A stretch of DNA of 64,000 nt from Edaphosphingomonas laterariae. GTDB taxonomy: Bacteria; Pseudomonadota; Alphaproteobacteria; Sphingomonadales; Sphingomonadaceae. Location of the stretch: contig NZ_FZOS01000009.1 of assembly GCF_900188165.1 (NCBI RefSeq), positions 62,001 to 126,000 of the forward strand, given 5' to 3'. Shown piece after piece: positions 37,016 through 45,726 of this stretch (within the stretch, counting starts at the first letter, position 1; the number at the start of each line of letters is the position of its first letter). A model generated the notes under the pieces. It was not told the origin of the DNA and searched no databases. It worked only from the letters and a program-made list of their open reading frames with translations. The position numbers were made by a program, and so were the translations under genes.

Positions 37016-38137
37016 ATGGATGCCGATTTCCAGCTCAGCGGATTCGATTCGAACGCCTCGTTGAAGGGCGCGCGGATCGTCGTCGCCATGTCCGGCGGGG
37101 TCGACAGCTCGGTCGTGGCCGCGCTGGCCGCGCAGAGCGGCGCCGAGGTGATCGGCGTGACGCTCCAGCTCTACGATCATGGCGCGGCCACCGGCCGCAC
37201 CGGCAGTTGCTGCGCGGGCCAGGATATCCGCGATGCCCGCGCCGTCGCCGACCGGCTGGGCATCGCCCATTATGTGTTCGATTATGAAAGCGCGTTCCGC
37301 CAGGGCGTGATCGATCGCTTCGCCGACGATTATATGGCCGGCCGCACGCCGATTCCCTGCGTGCGCTGCAATCAGGGCGTGAAGTTCACCGATCTGTTCG
37401 GCATCGCGCGCGATCTCGGCGCCGATTGCCTCGCCACCGGCCATTATGTCCGCCGCGTGGTCGGCGCCCACGGGTCGGAACTGCACCGCCCGGCCGATCC
37501 CGCGCGCGACCAGAGCTATTTCCTGTTCGCCACCACGCGCGCGCAGCTCGATTATCTGCGCTTCCCGCTCGGCAATCTGCCCAAGCCCCGCGTCCGCGAA
37601 ATCGCGGCCGAACTCGGCCTGGGCGTCGCGGCCAAGCCCGACAGCCAGGATATCTGCTTCGTGCCCGACGGCGATTATGCGTCGGTGGTCCGCAAGATTC
37701 GCCCGGAGGCCGACGAAGGTGGCGATATCGTCGATCTGGCCGGCCGCGTGATCGGCCGGCATCGCGGCCTGATCCATTATACCGTCGGCCAGCGCCGCGG
37801 GCTGGAGATCGGCGGCCAGGCCGAACCGCTCTATGTCGTCCGGCTCGATGCGGAACATCGCCGGGTCATCGCCGGCCCGCGCCGCGCGCTGGCCGTCGCG
37901 GCGGCGCGGATCGAGGACGTCAACTGGCTCGGCGAAGGCTTTGACGGGCCGATGACGGTGAAGGTGCGGTCGATGGCCAAGCCTGCGCCGGCGCGGTTCG
38001 ACGGCCGCATGGTGACGTTCGACAGCCCCGAATATGGCGTCGCGCCCGGCCAGGCGGCGGTGCTCTATGTGGGCGATCGCGTGCTCGGCGGTGGCTGGAT
38101 CGCGGAAACCGTGCCGGTCGAGGCGATCGCCGCCTGA
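37016..38137 (+). CDS. mnmA: tRNA-specific 2-thiouridylase MnmA
   Basis: MnmA thiolates U34 of tRNA-Lys, -Glu and -Gln. From ATG 37016 it is 373 aa. The PP-loop [15 protein letters not shown], first catalytic Cys in [13 protein letters not shown], tRNA-binding [10 protein letters not shown] and second Cys in [13 protein letters not shown] are present, followed by the C-terminal beta-barrel domain. Upstream in-frame ATGs at 37004 and 36938 exist, but the family usually begins shortly before [10 protein letters not shown]. It is convergent with the siroheme synthase gene, 3 bp apart. Confidence 0.95.
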   Translation: MDADFQLSGFDSNASLKGARIVVAMSGGVDSSVVAALAAQSGAEVIGVTLQLYDHGAATGRTGSCCAGQDIRDARAVADRLGIAHYVFDYESAFRQGVIDRFADDYMAGRTPIPCVRCNQGVKFTDLFGIARDLGADCLATGHYVRRVVGAHGSELHRPADPARDQSYFLFATTRAQLDYLRFPLGNLPKPRVREIAAELGLGVAAKPDSQDICFVPDGDYASVVRKIRPEADEGGDIVDLAGRVIGRHRGLIHYTVGQRRGLEIGGQAEPLYVVRLDAEHRRVIAGPRRALAVAAARIEDVNWLGEGFDGPMTVKVRSMAKPAPARFDGRMVTFDSPEYGVAPGQAAVLYVGDRVLGGGWIAETVPVEAIAA

Positions 38138-38140
38138 ACC

Positions 38141-38902
38141 CTATCGGCCGGCCCAGTCGATATCGACCGACAGGCCCGGCAGGCCCGATATCGGCGCATC
38201 GCAGGCCATCCGCTCGGCATCGGTGCGGGCGCGGTTCAGGATAGCCGGCGGCACGTCCCGCCGGTGGAAAATCCGGTCGCACTGGCCAAGCAGGCGCGCA
38301 TCCCTGAGCGTCAGGTCATCCGGCTCCGCCGATCGCAGGCGAATCGATACCAGCTCCGATGGGGATTCCGTGCCGCCGTCACGGTCGATCCAGCGATCGA
38401 CCGCGCCCGGCTGATGATCGCCGAACGGATCCAGCGGCCCGCCCGGATCAAGCGCGGCATCAATCGCCCGGCGCCGCGCCGCCGCATCGGGCCAGCGCCC
38501 CCGCAGCCGATCGCGCGCGCCGGCCAGCGCGGTCGCCAGCGCGCCCAGCGATTGCGGCAACAGCGCCTCCAACCGCTGGCGCAGCGCCTTGGCGAGCCCG
38601 GCGGACGCGCCGCCGGTGCCGATCGCGATCATCACCGGATCGCGGTCGATGATCGCCGGCAGGGTGAAATCGCACAGATCGGCGCGGTCTGTGGCGTTGA
38701 CGAGCACGCCGCGTGCCCGCAGCCGCGCCACCGTCGCCTCATCGCCATCGGCGACAATCGCGAGCGCCGCGGCCTCCCCCTCCCCCACGATCCGCGCGCC
38801 GGCCCGTTCGAGCAGCCGGCGCTTGGCATCGGCCGCAGGCCCCGTTCCGGTCAGGATCACCGGCCGGCCGGCAAGGCGGAGGAAGATCGGCAGGCTGTGC
38901 GT
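38141..38902 (-). CDS. siroheme synthase N-terminal type (precorrin-2 dehydrogenase/ferrochelatase); start unusual
   Basis: The product matches the CysG N-terminal domain, which oxidises precorrin-2 and inserts iron to make siroheme. It has a modified NAD loop (RPVILTGTGPAADAKRRLL), NATDRADLCDFTLPAII and GTGGASAGLAKALRQRLE, then a C-terminal extension. No ATG, GTG or TTG occurs in frame between the galU stop and the conserved THSLPIFLRLAGRPV. The codon where homologues usually start is ACG (38902). The only upstream ATG (39022) would add 40 residues encoded inside galU. The start given, ACG, is therefore a judgement. Confidence 0.75.
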   Translation of the reverse strand, partial: THSLPIFLRLAGRPVILTGTGPAADAKRRLLERAGARIVGEGEAAALAIVADGDEATVARLRARGVLVNATDRADLCDFTLPAIIDRDPVMIAIGTGGASAGLAKALRQRLEALLPQSLGALATALAGARDRLRGRWPDAAARRRAIDAALDPGGPLDPFGDHQPGAVDRWIDRDGGTESPSELVSIRLRSAEPDDLTLRDARLLGQCDRIFHRRDVPPAILNRARTDAERMACDAPISGLPGLSVDIDWAGR

Positions 38903-38918
38903 GGCGCTGTTCCCGGGC

Positions 38919-39785
38919 TCAGAGCGTCTTGATGAAGGCGTGGACCGCCGGGCCGATATCCTCGCGCTCCAGCGCCAGCGCGATATTGGCCTGGATATAT
39001 CCGGCCTTGTCGCCGCAATCATGGCGATCGCCGGTGAAGGTGAGCGCGTGGAAGGGCTGGCGGCCGATCAGCTTGGCCATCGCGTCGGTCAGCTGGATTT
39101 CGTTGCCCGCGCCGCGATCGCCGGCGGACAGGATATCCATCACTTCGGGCTGCAGGATATAGCGGCCGACGGCAGCGAGCCGCGACGGCGCTTCGGCCGC
39201 CTTGGGCTTTTCCACCAGCCCCGCCACCTCGGTCACCACGCCCTCGGCCGCACCCGGCTTGACGATGCCGTAGCGGTTGGTGTGGTCCTGCGGCACTTCG
39301 AGCACCGCGATGACATTGCCGCCCTTCGCCTCATAAACGTCGCGCATCTGCTTCAGGCAGGGCGCGGCGGGGTTCCACAGCAATTCATCGGCCAGGAGCA
39401 CGGCGAACGGCTCGTTGCCGATCAGGTCGCGCGCGCACCACACGGCATGGCCCAGCCCCAGCGGCTCCTGCTGCCGGATATAAGCGGCATTGCCCGGCGC
39501 CAGCCGGCTGCCGTCCAGCGCGGCGAGCACGTCATGCTTGTCGCGCGCGCTCAGCGTCGCTTCCAGCTCATAGGCGATGTCGAAATAGTCCTCGATCGCG
39601 TTCTTGCCGCGGCCGGTGACGAAAATGATCTGCTCGATACCGGCGGCGCGCGCCTCGTCCACCGCATATTGGATCAGCGGCTTATCGACGACGGGCAACA
39701 TCTCCTTCGGCACCGCCTTGGTGGCGGGCAGGAAGCGCGTACCAAGCCCCGCGACGGGGAACACGGCTTTGCGGACAGGTTTCAT
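38919..39785 (-). CDS. galU: UTP-glucose-1-phosphate uridylyltransferase
   Basis: GalU makes UDP-glucose from glucose-1-P and UTP for polysaccharide and glycolipid synthesis. The 288 aa protein starts MKPVRKAVFPVAGLGTRFLP, with the nucleotide-binding ATKAVPKEMLPVVDKP following. LGLGHAVWCARDLIGNEPFAVLLADE and GLVEKPK are also canonical. It lies 19 bp after lysA and may be part of the argH-lptM-lysA-galU run. Together with pgmG it provides sugar nucleotides for a sphingan-like exopolysaccharide, if one is made. Confidence 0.95.
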   Translation of the reverse strand: MKPVRKAVFPVAGLGTRFLPATKAVPKEMLPVVDKPLIQYAVDEARAAGIEQIIFVTGRGKNAIEDYFDIAYELEATLSARDKHDVLAALDGSRLAPGNAAYIRQQEPLGLGHAVWCARDLIGNEPFAVLLADELLWNPAAPCLKQMRDVYEAKGGNVIAVLEVPQDHTNRYGIVKPGAAEGVVTEVAGLVEKPKAAEAPSRLAAVGRYILQPEVMDILSAGDRGAGNEIQLTDAMAKLIGRQPFHALTFTGDRHDCGDKAGYIQANIALALEREDIGPAVHAFIKTL

Positions 39786-39804
39786 GCTGGCTCCTGATCA
39801 AGCC

Positions 39805-41079
39805 TCACTTCAGCCACGGCGGCAGGCTGTCCGCCGCGATCAGCGCCTCGATCGGCAACCGTTCGCGCACTACAGCCCAATTGTTACCATCCACCATCAC
39901 TTCGGCCGTCAGCGGGCGGCTATTATAAGTGCTGGCCATCGTCGCGCCATAGGCACCCGCGGTCATGAAACCCACGAGATCGCCCGCCTCGACGGCGTCC
40001 ATCGGCCGGTTCATGGCGAAAGTATCGCCACTCTCACAGACCGGCCCCACCACGTTCGCGGTAAATCGTTGCGAACGCGGGACGATCGTGCGGATGTCAT
40101 GCCAGGCGTCGTAAAGCGCCGGCCGCATCAGATCGTTCATCGCCGCATCGACGATGACGAAGGGATCGGCAGCGCCTTCCTTCACGCGGATGACCCGGCT
40201 GACCAGCGCGCCGGCATTGGCCACGATCAGCCGGCCCGGCTCGAACATCAGGCGGACGTTCCAGCCCGCCGTCACGCGCGCGACCATCTCGCCATAAGCC
40301 GCCGGGCTCGGCGGCAGCGGCAGTGCCGGATCATAAGGCACGCCAAGGCCGCCGCCCAAATCGGCAGTGGCGATCGCATGGCCTTCGGCCCGCAGCGTCT
40401 CGATCAGCCCGCCAATCTTGGTGAAGGCGGTTTCCAGCGGCGCGAGATTCGTCAGCTGGCTGCCGATATGGACGGCAACGCCGCGCACGGCGAGGCCGGG
40501 CAGCGCGCGCGCCCGCGCATAAGCAGCCGACGCACGGTGGTAGGCGATACCGAACTTGTTTTCCGATTTGCCCGTCGAAATCTTGGCATGGGTGCCGGCA
40601 TCGACATCGGGGTTGATGCGGAAGGCGATCGGCGCGGTGGTGCCCAGCGCGACCGCCACGTCCGACAGCATCTCCGCCTCGGGCTCGGATTCGACGTTGA
40701 ACTGGCCGATGCCGTGGCGCAGCGCCAGCGCCATTTCGTCCGCCGTCTTGCCGACGCCCGAAAAGACGATCTTCGCCGGATCGACCCCGGCATGGATCGC
40801 GCGGAGCAGCTCGCCCCCCGAAACCACGTCGGCACCAAGGCCCTCGCGCGCCAGCGTCGCCAGCACGGCGGCATTGGGGTTGGCCTTCACCGCATAAGCG
40901 ATCCACGGGCCCTCGGCGCCCGATTCCACGTTCGCCAGCGCCTCACGGAAAACGCGAACATGGCGACGAATCGTGGCGGTGGAATAGACGTAGACGGGCG
41001 TGCCGGCGGCTTCGGCGATCAGCGTCAGCGGCACATCCTCGGCGTGCATCACGCCGTCGCGAATCTGGAAATGGTCCAT
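39805..41079 (-). CDS. lysA: diaminopimelate decarboxylase
   Basis: LysA removes CO2 from meso-diaminopimelate to give L-lysine, using PLP. The 424 aa protein has the PLP-lysine motif YAVKANPNAAVL, HIGSQLT, the phosphate-binding GGGLGVPY and the GPVCESGDTFA motif with the catalytic Cys. MFEPGRLIVANAG completes the alanine-racemase-like barrel signatures. It follows lptM by 6 bp; the argH-lptM-lysA order is common in proteobacteria. Confidence 0.96.
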   Translation of the reverse strand: MDHFQIRDGVMHAEDVPLTLIAEAAGTPVYVYSTATIRRHVRVFREALANVESGAEGPWIAYAVKANPNAAVLATLAREGLGADVVSGGELLRAIHAGVDPAKIVFSGVGKTADEMALALRHGIGQFNVESEPEAEMLSDVAVALGTTAPIAFRINPDVDAGTHAKISTGKSENKFGIAYHRASAAYARARALPGLAVRGVAVHIGSQLTNLAPLETAFTKIGGLIETLRAEGHAIATADLGGGLGVPYDPALPLPPSPAAYGEMVARVTAGWNVRLMFEPGRLIVANAGALVSRVIRVKEGAADPFVIVDAAMNDLMRPALYDAWHDIRTIVPRSQRFTANVVGPVCESGDTFAMNRPMDAVEAGDLVGFMTAGAYGATMASTYNSRPLTAEVMVDGNNWAVVRERLPIEALIAADSLPPWLK

Positions 41080-41085
41080 CGTATC

Positions 41086-41334
41086 TCAGTGCTGCGGGGG
41101 CAGGTCGAAACGGTCGTCGCGCTGCTCCTCGGATTGGCGGAGCAGTTCTTCACTGCGATCGGGCCGCTCCTGTGGCCCGGGCGTCAGCAGGTCGGTCGGT
41201 GTCGGCTGGGTCGCCGCCATCGCGGGCTTGGGCGGCAGGGCCTTGCCTTCGGCCGGGCGCAGCGCCTCGCGGCTGCCGCAACCGGCGAGCGCCAGGGTCA
41301 GCGCCAGCGCCACGATGGCGGCACCGCGCTTCAT
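41086..41334 (-). CDS. lptM: small lipoprotein LptM-like (YifL)
   Basis: An 82 aa lipoprotein with signal [19 protein letters not shown], where Cys19 of the LAGC lipobox would be acylated. The mature chain is Pro- and charge-rich without a domain. In Escherichia coli, LptM next to lysA assists maturation of the LptD/E complex; synteny supports the call, but the mature sequence is poorly conserved. It starts within the argH stop (ATGA), so it is translationally coupled. Confidence 0.82.
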   Translation of the reverse strand: MKRGAAIVALALTLALAGCGSREALRPAEGKALPPKPAMAATQPTPTDLLTPGPQERPDRSEELLRQSEEQRDDRFDLPPQH

Positions 41335-42707
41335 CCTTCGAGCCCCAGCGCCGCGCGCGCTTCCGCCACGCGTGCCCGCACCTGATCCGGCGCGGTGCCG
41401 CCATGGCTGGCCCGGCTGGCGACGGAGGCGTCGACCGACAGGGCGTTGAACACCCGCGCGTCGATCCGCGGATCGATCTCGTTGAGCTTTTCGAGCGGCA
41501 CCTTGTCCAGCGCCACGCCCAGCCGTTCGGCCAGCCGCACGGCGGTGCCGGTGATGTGGTGCGCCTCGCGGAACGGGATATCGGCAACACGGACCAGCCA
41601 GTCGGCAAGGTCGGTCGCGGTCGAGAATCCCGCCTCGGCGGCCGCGCGCATCTTCGCCGGAACGAATGTCACCGTCTCGACCATGCCGGTCATCGCCGCG
41701 ATCGACAGCGCCAGCAGGTCGTGCGCCTCGAACACGGGCGGCTTATCGTCCTGCATGTCCTTCGAATAAGCGAGCGGCAGCCCCTTCATCGTCATCACGA
41801 GCGACGTCATGCAGCCAGCGATCCGCCCCGAATGGCCACGCACCAGCTCGGCCGCGTCGGGGTTGCGCTTCTGCGGCATGATGGACGATCCGGTCGAATA
41901 AGCGTCCGGCAGCGAGACGAAGCCGTAAGGCTGGCTCGCCCAGATGATGAACTCCTCGGCAAGCCGCGACAAATGCAGCGACACCTGGGTCGCCGCCATC
42001 AGATAATCGAGCGCGAAATCGCGGTCGGACACCGAATCGAGCGAATTGCGCGTCGGGCCGGCAAAGCCGAGCGCCTTGGCCGTCGCCTCGCGATCGATCG
42101 GGAATCCGGTTCCGGCGAGCGCCGCCGCACCGAGCGGGCATTCGTTGAGCCGCGCGCGCGCATCGGCGAAGCGCGAACGATCGCGCGCGATCATCTCATA
42201 ATAAGCCATCAGATGATGGCCGAGCGTGACCGGCTGGGCGACCTGGAGGTGGGTGAAGCCCGGCATCACCGTGCCGGCATGCTCGCCCGCGCGGGTGACG
42301 AGCGCGACCTGCAGCGCCGCGAGCCCGGCATCGACGGCGTCGATCGCGTCGCGCACCCACAGCTTGAAATCGGTCGCCACCTGATCGTTGCGGCTGCGCG
42401 CGGTGTGCAGGCGGCCCGCGGCCGGGCCGATCAGTTCGGCCAGCCGGCTTTCCGTCGCCATGTGAATATCTTCGAGCGCAAGGTCGACAGGCACGCCGTC
42501 CGCCGCATATTCCGCCGCGATGCGGTCCAGCCCGCGCGCGATCGCCGCGCCATCCTCGGCGCTGACGATGCCATTGGCCGCCAGCATCGAGACGTGGGCC
42601 TTCGATCCGGCTATATCCTGCTGCCAAAGTCGTTTATCGAACGGGATCGACGCGTTGATTTCACGCATGATCGCCGCGGGGCCTTCGGCGAAGCGCCCAC
42701 CCCACAT
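41331..42707 (-). CDS. argH: argininosuccinate lyase
   Basis: ArgH splits argininosuccinate into arginine and fumarate. The 458 aa protein starts [14 protein letters not shown], contains [14 protein letters not shown], and has the fumarase-superfamily signature [11 protein letters not shown] with the catalytic Ser. Length is normal. It is divergent from the thioredoxin-like gene with a gap of only 16 bp, so at least one promoter lies within coding sequence. It heads the minus-strand unit with lptM, lysA and probably galU. Confidence 0.96.
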   Translation of the reverse strand: MWGGRFAEGPAAIMREINASIPFDKRLWQQDIAGSKAHVSMLAANGIVSAEDGAAIARGLDRIAAEYAADGVPVDLALEDIHMATESRLAELIGPAAGRLHTARSRNDQVATDFKLWVRDAIDAVDAGLAALQVALVTRAGEHAGTVMPGFTHLQVAQPVTLGHHLMAYYEMIARDRSRFADARARLNECPLGAAALAGTGFPIDREATAKALGFAGPTRNSLDSVSDRDFALDYLMAATQVSLHLSRLAEEFIIWASQPYGFVSLPDAYSTGSSIMPQKRNPDAAELVRGHSGRIAGCMTSLVMTMKGLPLAYSKDMQDDKPPVFEAHDLLALSIAAMTGMVETVTFVPAKMRAAAEAGFSTATDLADWLVRVADIPFREAHHITGTAVRLAERLGVALDKVPLEKLNEIDPRIDARVFNALSVDASVASRASHGGTAPDQVRARVAEARAALGLEG

Positions 42708-42723
42708 CGAATTGGAGCTGTCC

Positions 42724-43281
42724 GTGCGGTTGCTAATGGTCCTGATCCTCGCTCTTACGCTTGGCGCCTGCGATACGGAGAAGAGCCAGACGCCGCAAGC
42801 CGACGTGAAGGAACCGATCGGCCGCGTCGATATTTCCTACGCCGGCCAGGAAGCCCCCGCCATCCCCTTCGAAGGGCCGAAGGGCGGGCCCGCCACGCTC
42901 GCCGCCTTCCGGGGCAAGCCGCTGATCGTCAACCTCTGGGCCACATGGTGCGCGCCCTGCGTCAAGGAAATGCCGACGCTCGATGCGCTGGCCGAACGTG
43001 AGAAGGGGCGCATCCAGCTGATCGTCGTCAGCATGGACATGGCCGGCCGGCGCGAGGTCGATCCCTATTTCGCCAAGGCGAAGTTCAAGATGCTCGAACC
43101 CTATCTCGACAAGCAGAATGTCCTGATGGAAGCGCTCAAGACCGATACGCTGCCCACCACCATCTTCTATGATGCCAAGGGCCGCGAACAATGGCGCGTG
43201 CTCGGTTCGATGGACTGGTCGGGCGAACGCGCCCGCACGCTGATCGAAGGCGCGCTCAATCCGCCGGGCACCAAAAGCTGA
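42724..43281 (+). CDS. tlpA: TlpA-family thiol:disulfide lipoprotein
   Basis: A 185 aa protein from GTG 42724 (GGAG upstream). It begins with a lipoprotein-type signal ([14 protein letters not shown]), so it is probably attached to the membrane facing the periplasm. The thioredoxin fold has the redox motif WATWCAPC and the cis-Pro loop DTLPTTIF. TlpA proteins reduce periplasmic cysteines, for example during cytochrome c oxidase assembly. The divergent tlpA/argH arrangement is familiar in alphaproteobacteria. Confidence 0.9.
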   Translation: MRLLMVLILALTLGACDTEKSQTPQADVKEPIGRVDISYAGQEAPAIPFEGPKGGPATLAAFRGKPLIVNLWATWCAPCVKEMPTLDALAEREKGRIQLIVVSMDMAGRREVDPYFAKAKFKMLEPYLDKQNVLMEALKTDTLPTTIFYDAKGREQWRVLGSMDWSGERARTLIEGALNPPGTKS

Positions 43282-43297
43282 TCCTGCTGCCCGTTTT

Positions 43298-43323
43298 TTA
43301 GGCAGGCAGGCAGCCCTGCCTAA
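43298..43323. terminator. stem-loop downstream of tlpA
   Basis: TTAGGCAGG (43298-43306) and CCTGCCTAA (43315-43323) form a perfect 9-bp stem with an 8-nt loop, 16 bp after tlpA. The T-run (GTTTTTTA) precedes rather than follows it on the plus strand, so it is not a textbook intrinsic terminator. Confidence 0.5.
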
Positions 43324-43341
43324 TCGCTAAGCGCGCGTTTC

Positions 43342-43361
43342 CGCTGCATTTATGTGCAGCG
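43342..43361. promoter_or_regulatory. inverted repeat CGCTGCA-N6-TGCAGCG, candidate NtrC enhancer
   Basis: This perfect 7-bp inverted repeat lies ~65 bp upstream of the sigma-54 promoter of glnK. A related imperfect copy, CGTTGCA-A-TGCAGCG, follows at about 43374-43388. The TGCA half-sites resemble NtrC sites, although the spacing differs from the enterobacterial consensus. The position suits an enhancer. Confidence 0.5.
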
Positions 43362-43410
43362 CAGCACGTCATTCGTTGCAATGCAGCGGATTTCTGCGGA
43401 ATCCGAAAGC

Positions 43411-43426
43411 TGGCACGCGCCTTGCG
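43411..43426 (+). promoter_or_regulatory. sigma-54 promoter of glnK-amtB
   Basis: TGGCACG-CGCC-TTGCG matches the RpoN consensus (TGGCACG-N4-TTGCW) at all but the last base, with the invariant GG and GC elements. It is 35 bp before the glnK ATG and predicts nitrogen-regulated transcription. Confidence 0.88.
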
Positions 43427-43460
43427 AAGCCATCCCTCGCCAGCATGCGAGGGAGGCGAA

Positions 43461-43799
43461 ATGAAACTCGTCATAGCGATCATCAAGCCGTTCAAGCTCG
43501 ACGAGGTGCGTGAAGCCCTCTCGGGCCTGGGCGTGCAAGGCATGACCGTGACCGAAGTCAAAGGCTTCGGCCGGCAGAAGGGGCAGACCGAAATCTATCG
43601 GGGGGCCGAATACAGCACGAACATGGTGCCGAAAATCAAGATCGAGGTCGTCGCGGGCGATGATCTCGCCAACCGCGTCGTCGAGGCGATCCAGCAGGCC
43701 GCAAACACCGGCGCGATCGGTGACGGCAAGATCTTCGTCCTCGATGTCGGCCAGGCCGTGCGCATCCGCACCGGCGAGACCGACGACAGCGCTCTCTGA
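43461..43799 (+). CDS. glnK: nitrogen regulatory protein P-II (GlnK/GlnB)
   Basis: This 112 aa trimeric signal protein binds ATP/ADP and 2-oxoglutarate and controls AmtB and nitrogen metabolism. It begins MKLVIAIIKPFKLDEVREAL. The T-loop carries the uridylylation Tyr51 in GQTEIYRGAEY, and the C-terminal signature is GDGKIFVLDVGQAVRIRTGE. GAGG lies 5 nt before the ATG. Its place directly before amtB, behind a sigma-54 promoter, favours GlnK over GlnB. Confidence 0.95.
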   Translation: MKLVIAIIKPFKLDEVREALSGLGVQGMTVTEVKGFGRQKGQTEIYRGAEYSTNMVPKIKIEVVAGDDLANRVVEAIQQAANTGAIGDGKIFVLDVGQAVRIRTGETDDSAL

Positions 43800-43816
43800 T
43801 CGGAAAAGGGGGAAAC

Positions 43817-45190
43817 ATGAAGCTTTCTACCAAGATAGCGGCAGGCGCGGGGGTCGTCGGCACGGCCCTGCTCGCCGGTCTGCCCGCCTGGGCACAGGAT
43901 GCGGCGGCCGCCGTCGCCGATGTCGCCGCGGCCGCGCCGGTGCCCACGCCCGACAAGGGTGACACCGCCTGGATGATGACGTCGACGATCCTCGTCCTCC
44001 TGATGATCCTCCCCGGCCTCGCGCTGTTCTATGGCGGCCTCACCCGCACCAAGAACATGCTGGCGACGATGACGGCGATCGGCGCGGCTTCCGCGCTCGC
44101 GATGCTGATCTGGGTCACCTATGGCTATTCGCTCGCCTTCGGGCCGGACGCGTCGGACGGGCTGAAGCCCTTCATCGCCAGCCTCGGCAAGGCCTTCCTC
44201 TCCGGCATCACCCCGGATTCGACCGCCGCCACCTTCACCGACGGCGTGGTCATTCCCGAATATGTCTTCGTCGCCTTCCAGATGACCTTCGCCGCGATCA
44301 CGCTGGCGCTCGTCCTCGGCTCGGTCGTCGAACGCATCAAATTTTCGGCGGTGCTGGTGTTCGGCGTCGTCTGGCTGACGATCACCTATCTGCCGATCGC
44401 GCACATGGTGTGGGCGGCTGGCGGCCTGTTCTTCGAAATGGGCGCGCTCGATTTCGCCGGCGGCACGGTGGTCCACATCAATGCCGGTGTCTCGGCGCTC
44501 GTGGCCTGCATCATCCTCGGCAAGCGCATCGGCTATCCGCGTGAACCCATGCCCCCGCACTCGATGACCCTGACCTTCGTCGGCACGGGCCTGCTGTGGG
44601 TGGGCTGGTTCGGCTTCAACGCGGGCTCGGCGCTCGAAGCCAATGGCTCGGCCGCGCTCGCCATGATCAACACCTTCGTCGCCACCGCCTCGGCGGGCCT
44701 GTTCTGGCTGATCGCCGAACGCCTTGCCGGCCACAAGCCGTCGGCCCTGGGCTTCTGCTCGGGCATCGTCGCCGGCCTCGTCGCGGTCACCCCGGCCGCC
44801 GGCAATTCGGGCCCGTTCGGCGCGATCGTGCTCGGCGCCGTCGCTTCGTTCATCTGCTACTATGCGGTCGCCTTCCTCAAGCCGAAGCTCGGCTATGACG
44901 ACTCGCTGGACGCGTTCGGCATCCACGGCATCGGCGGCATCGTCGGCGCCATCGGCACCGGCATCGTCTTCGCCCCGTCGCTGGGCGGCCCGGGCGGTGA
45001 CGACTTCGCCATGGGCGGCCAGATCGTCACCCAGGTGCTCGCCGTCGCCGCGACGATCGTCTGGTCGACCATCGGCACGATCATCGCGATCTACGTCGCC
45101 AAGGCGCTCACCGGCCTGCGGCCGACCGCCGAAGCCGAGGTCGAAGGTCTCGACATCTCGGAACATGGCGAACGCGCCTACAATCTTTGA
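43817..45190 (+). CDS. amtB: ammonium transporter AmtB
   Basis: A 457 aa ammonium channel. A cleavable signal (LLAGLPAWAQ) precedes 11 predicted helices. Family blocks include LFYGGLTRTKNMLATM, HINAGVSALVACIILG, GWFGFNAGSALEANG and FGIHGIGGIVGAIGTG, which carry the paired pore histidines. GlnK encoded 17 bp upstream blocks the pore when nitrogen is ample. The gene ends before a strong intrinsic terminator. Confidence 0.96.
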   Translation: MKLSTKIAAGAGVVGTALLAGLPAWAQDAAAAVADVAAAAPVPTPDKGDTAWMMTSTILVLLMILPGLALFYGGLTRTKNMLATMTAIGAASALAMLIWVTYGYSLAFGPDASDGLKPFIASLGKAFLSGITPDSTAATFTDGVVIPEYVFVAFQMTFAAITLALVLGSVVERIKFSAVLVFGVVWLTITYLPIAHMVWAAGGLFFEMGALDFAGGTVVHINAGVSALVACIILGKRIGYPREPMPPHSMTLTFVGTGLLWVGWFGFNAGSALEANGSAALAMINTFVATASAGLFWLIAERLAGHKPSALGFCSGIVAGLVAVTPAAGNSGPFGAIVLGAVASFICYYAVAFLKPKLGYDDSLDAFGIHGIGGIVGAIGTGIVFAPSLGGPGGDDFAMGGQIVTQVLAVAATIVWSTIGTIIAIYVAKALTGLRPTAEAEVEGLDISEHGERAYNL

Positions 45191-45251
45191 TCGGATCGGG
45201 GCGCGGCGGGCTTCCCCCGCGCCCCCACAGAGGTTCCTCCTGCGAACGACT

Positions 45252-45283
45252 GGGCCGGCATCCTTGCCGGCCCTTTTTTTTTT
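45252..45283 (+). terminator. intrinsic terminator of glnK-amtB
   Basis: GGGCCGGCA (45252-45260), loop TCCT and TGCCGGCCC (45265-45273) form a perfect 9-bp stem followed by ten T residues. This is the clearest rho-independent terminator in the window. The T-run ends within the stop codon of the convergent gene. Confidence 0.95.
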
Positions 45284-45695
45284 ATTGGCCGATGAAGGCG
45301 CGGATCGGGCTGATATCGTAACCGGCGCCAGCCGCCTTGGCCGCCAGCAGATCGGCATCATCGCCCTCGGCCCCGCGCGCCAGCGCCCAGACGAAGGTCG
45401 AACGCGTCCCGGAACGGCAGAAAGCGAGCACCGGGCCGGCGGCATCGGCCAGCGCGCCGCGCATCGCATCCACCTGCGGCTGCGAGAAGCCGGCATGGCT
45501 GATCGGGATCGCGCGATAGGCGAGCCCCGCCGCCTCGGCCGCGGCCTGCATTTCCGCGCCGGAAGGCTGGCCCGGCTCCTCGTCGTCCGGGCGGTTGTTG
45601 ATGATCATCGCAAAGCCCTGCGCGGCGGCCTGCGCCACATCCGCCGGGCTGATCTGCCCTGCCACCGAAATGCTGTCGTCGATCTTGCGGAACAT
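45282..45695 (-). CDS. DUF442/TIGR01244-type phosphatase or sulfurtransferase-like protein
   Basis: A 137 aa protein with a dual-specificity-phosphatase-like fold. It begins FRKIDDSISVAGQISPADV, continues with IINNRPDDEEPGQPSG, and has the Cys-x5-Arg active-site loop FCRSGTRST. The family includes BLH/Bigr N-terminal domains involved in sulfide metabolism and unassigned phosphatases. The substrate is unknown. The gene is convergent with amtB and lies 31 bp after recQ on the same strand. Confidence 0.85.
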   Translation of the reverse strand: MFRKIDDSISVAGQISPADVAQAAAQGFAMIINNRPDDEEPGQPSGAEMQAAAEAAGLAYRAIPISHAGFSQPQVDAMRGALADAAGPVLAFCRSGTRSTFVWALARGAEGDDADLLAAKAAGAGYDISPIRAFIGQ

Positions 45696-45726
45696 GGCCG
45701 TCTCCCGGATTGCACGGGTCCGGCCT

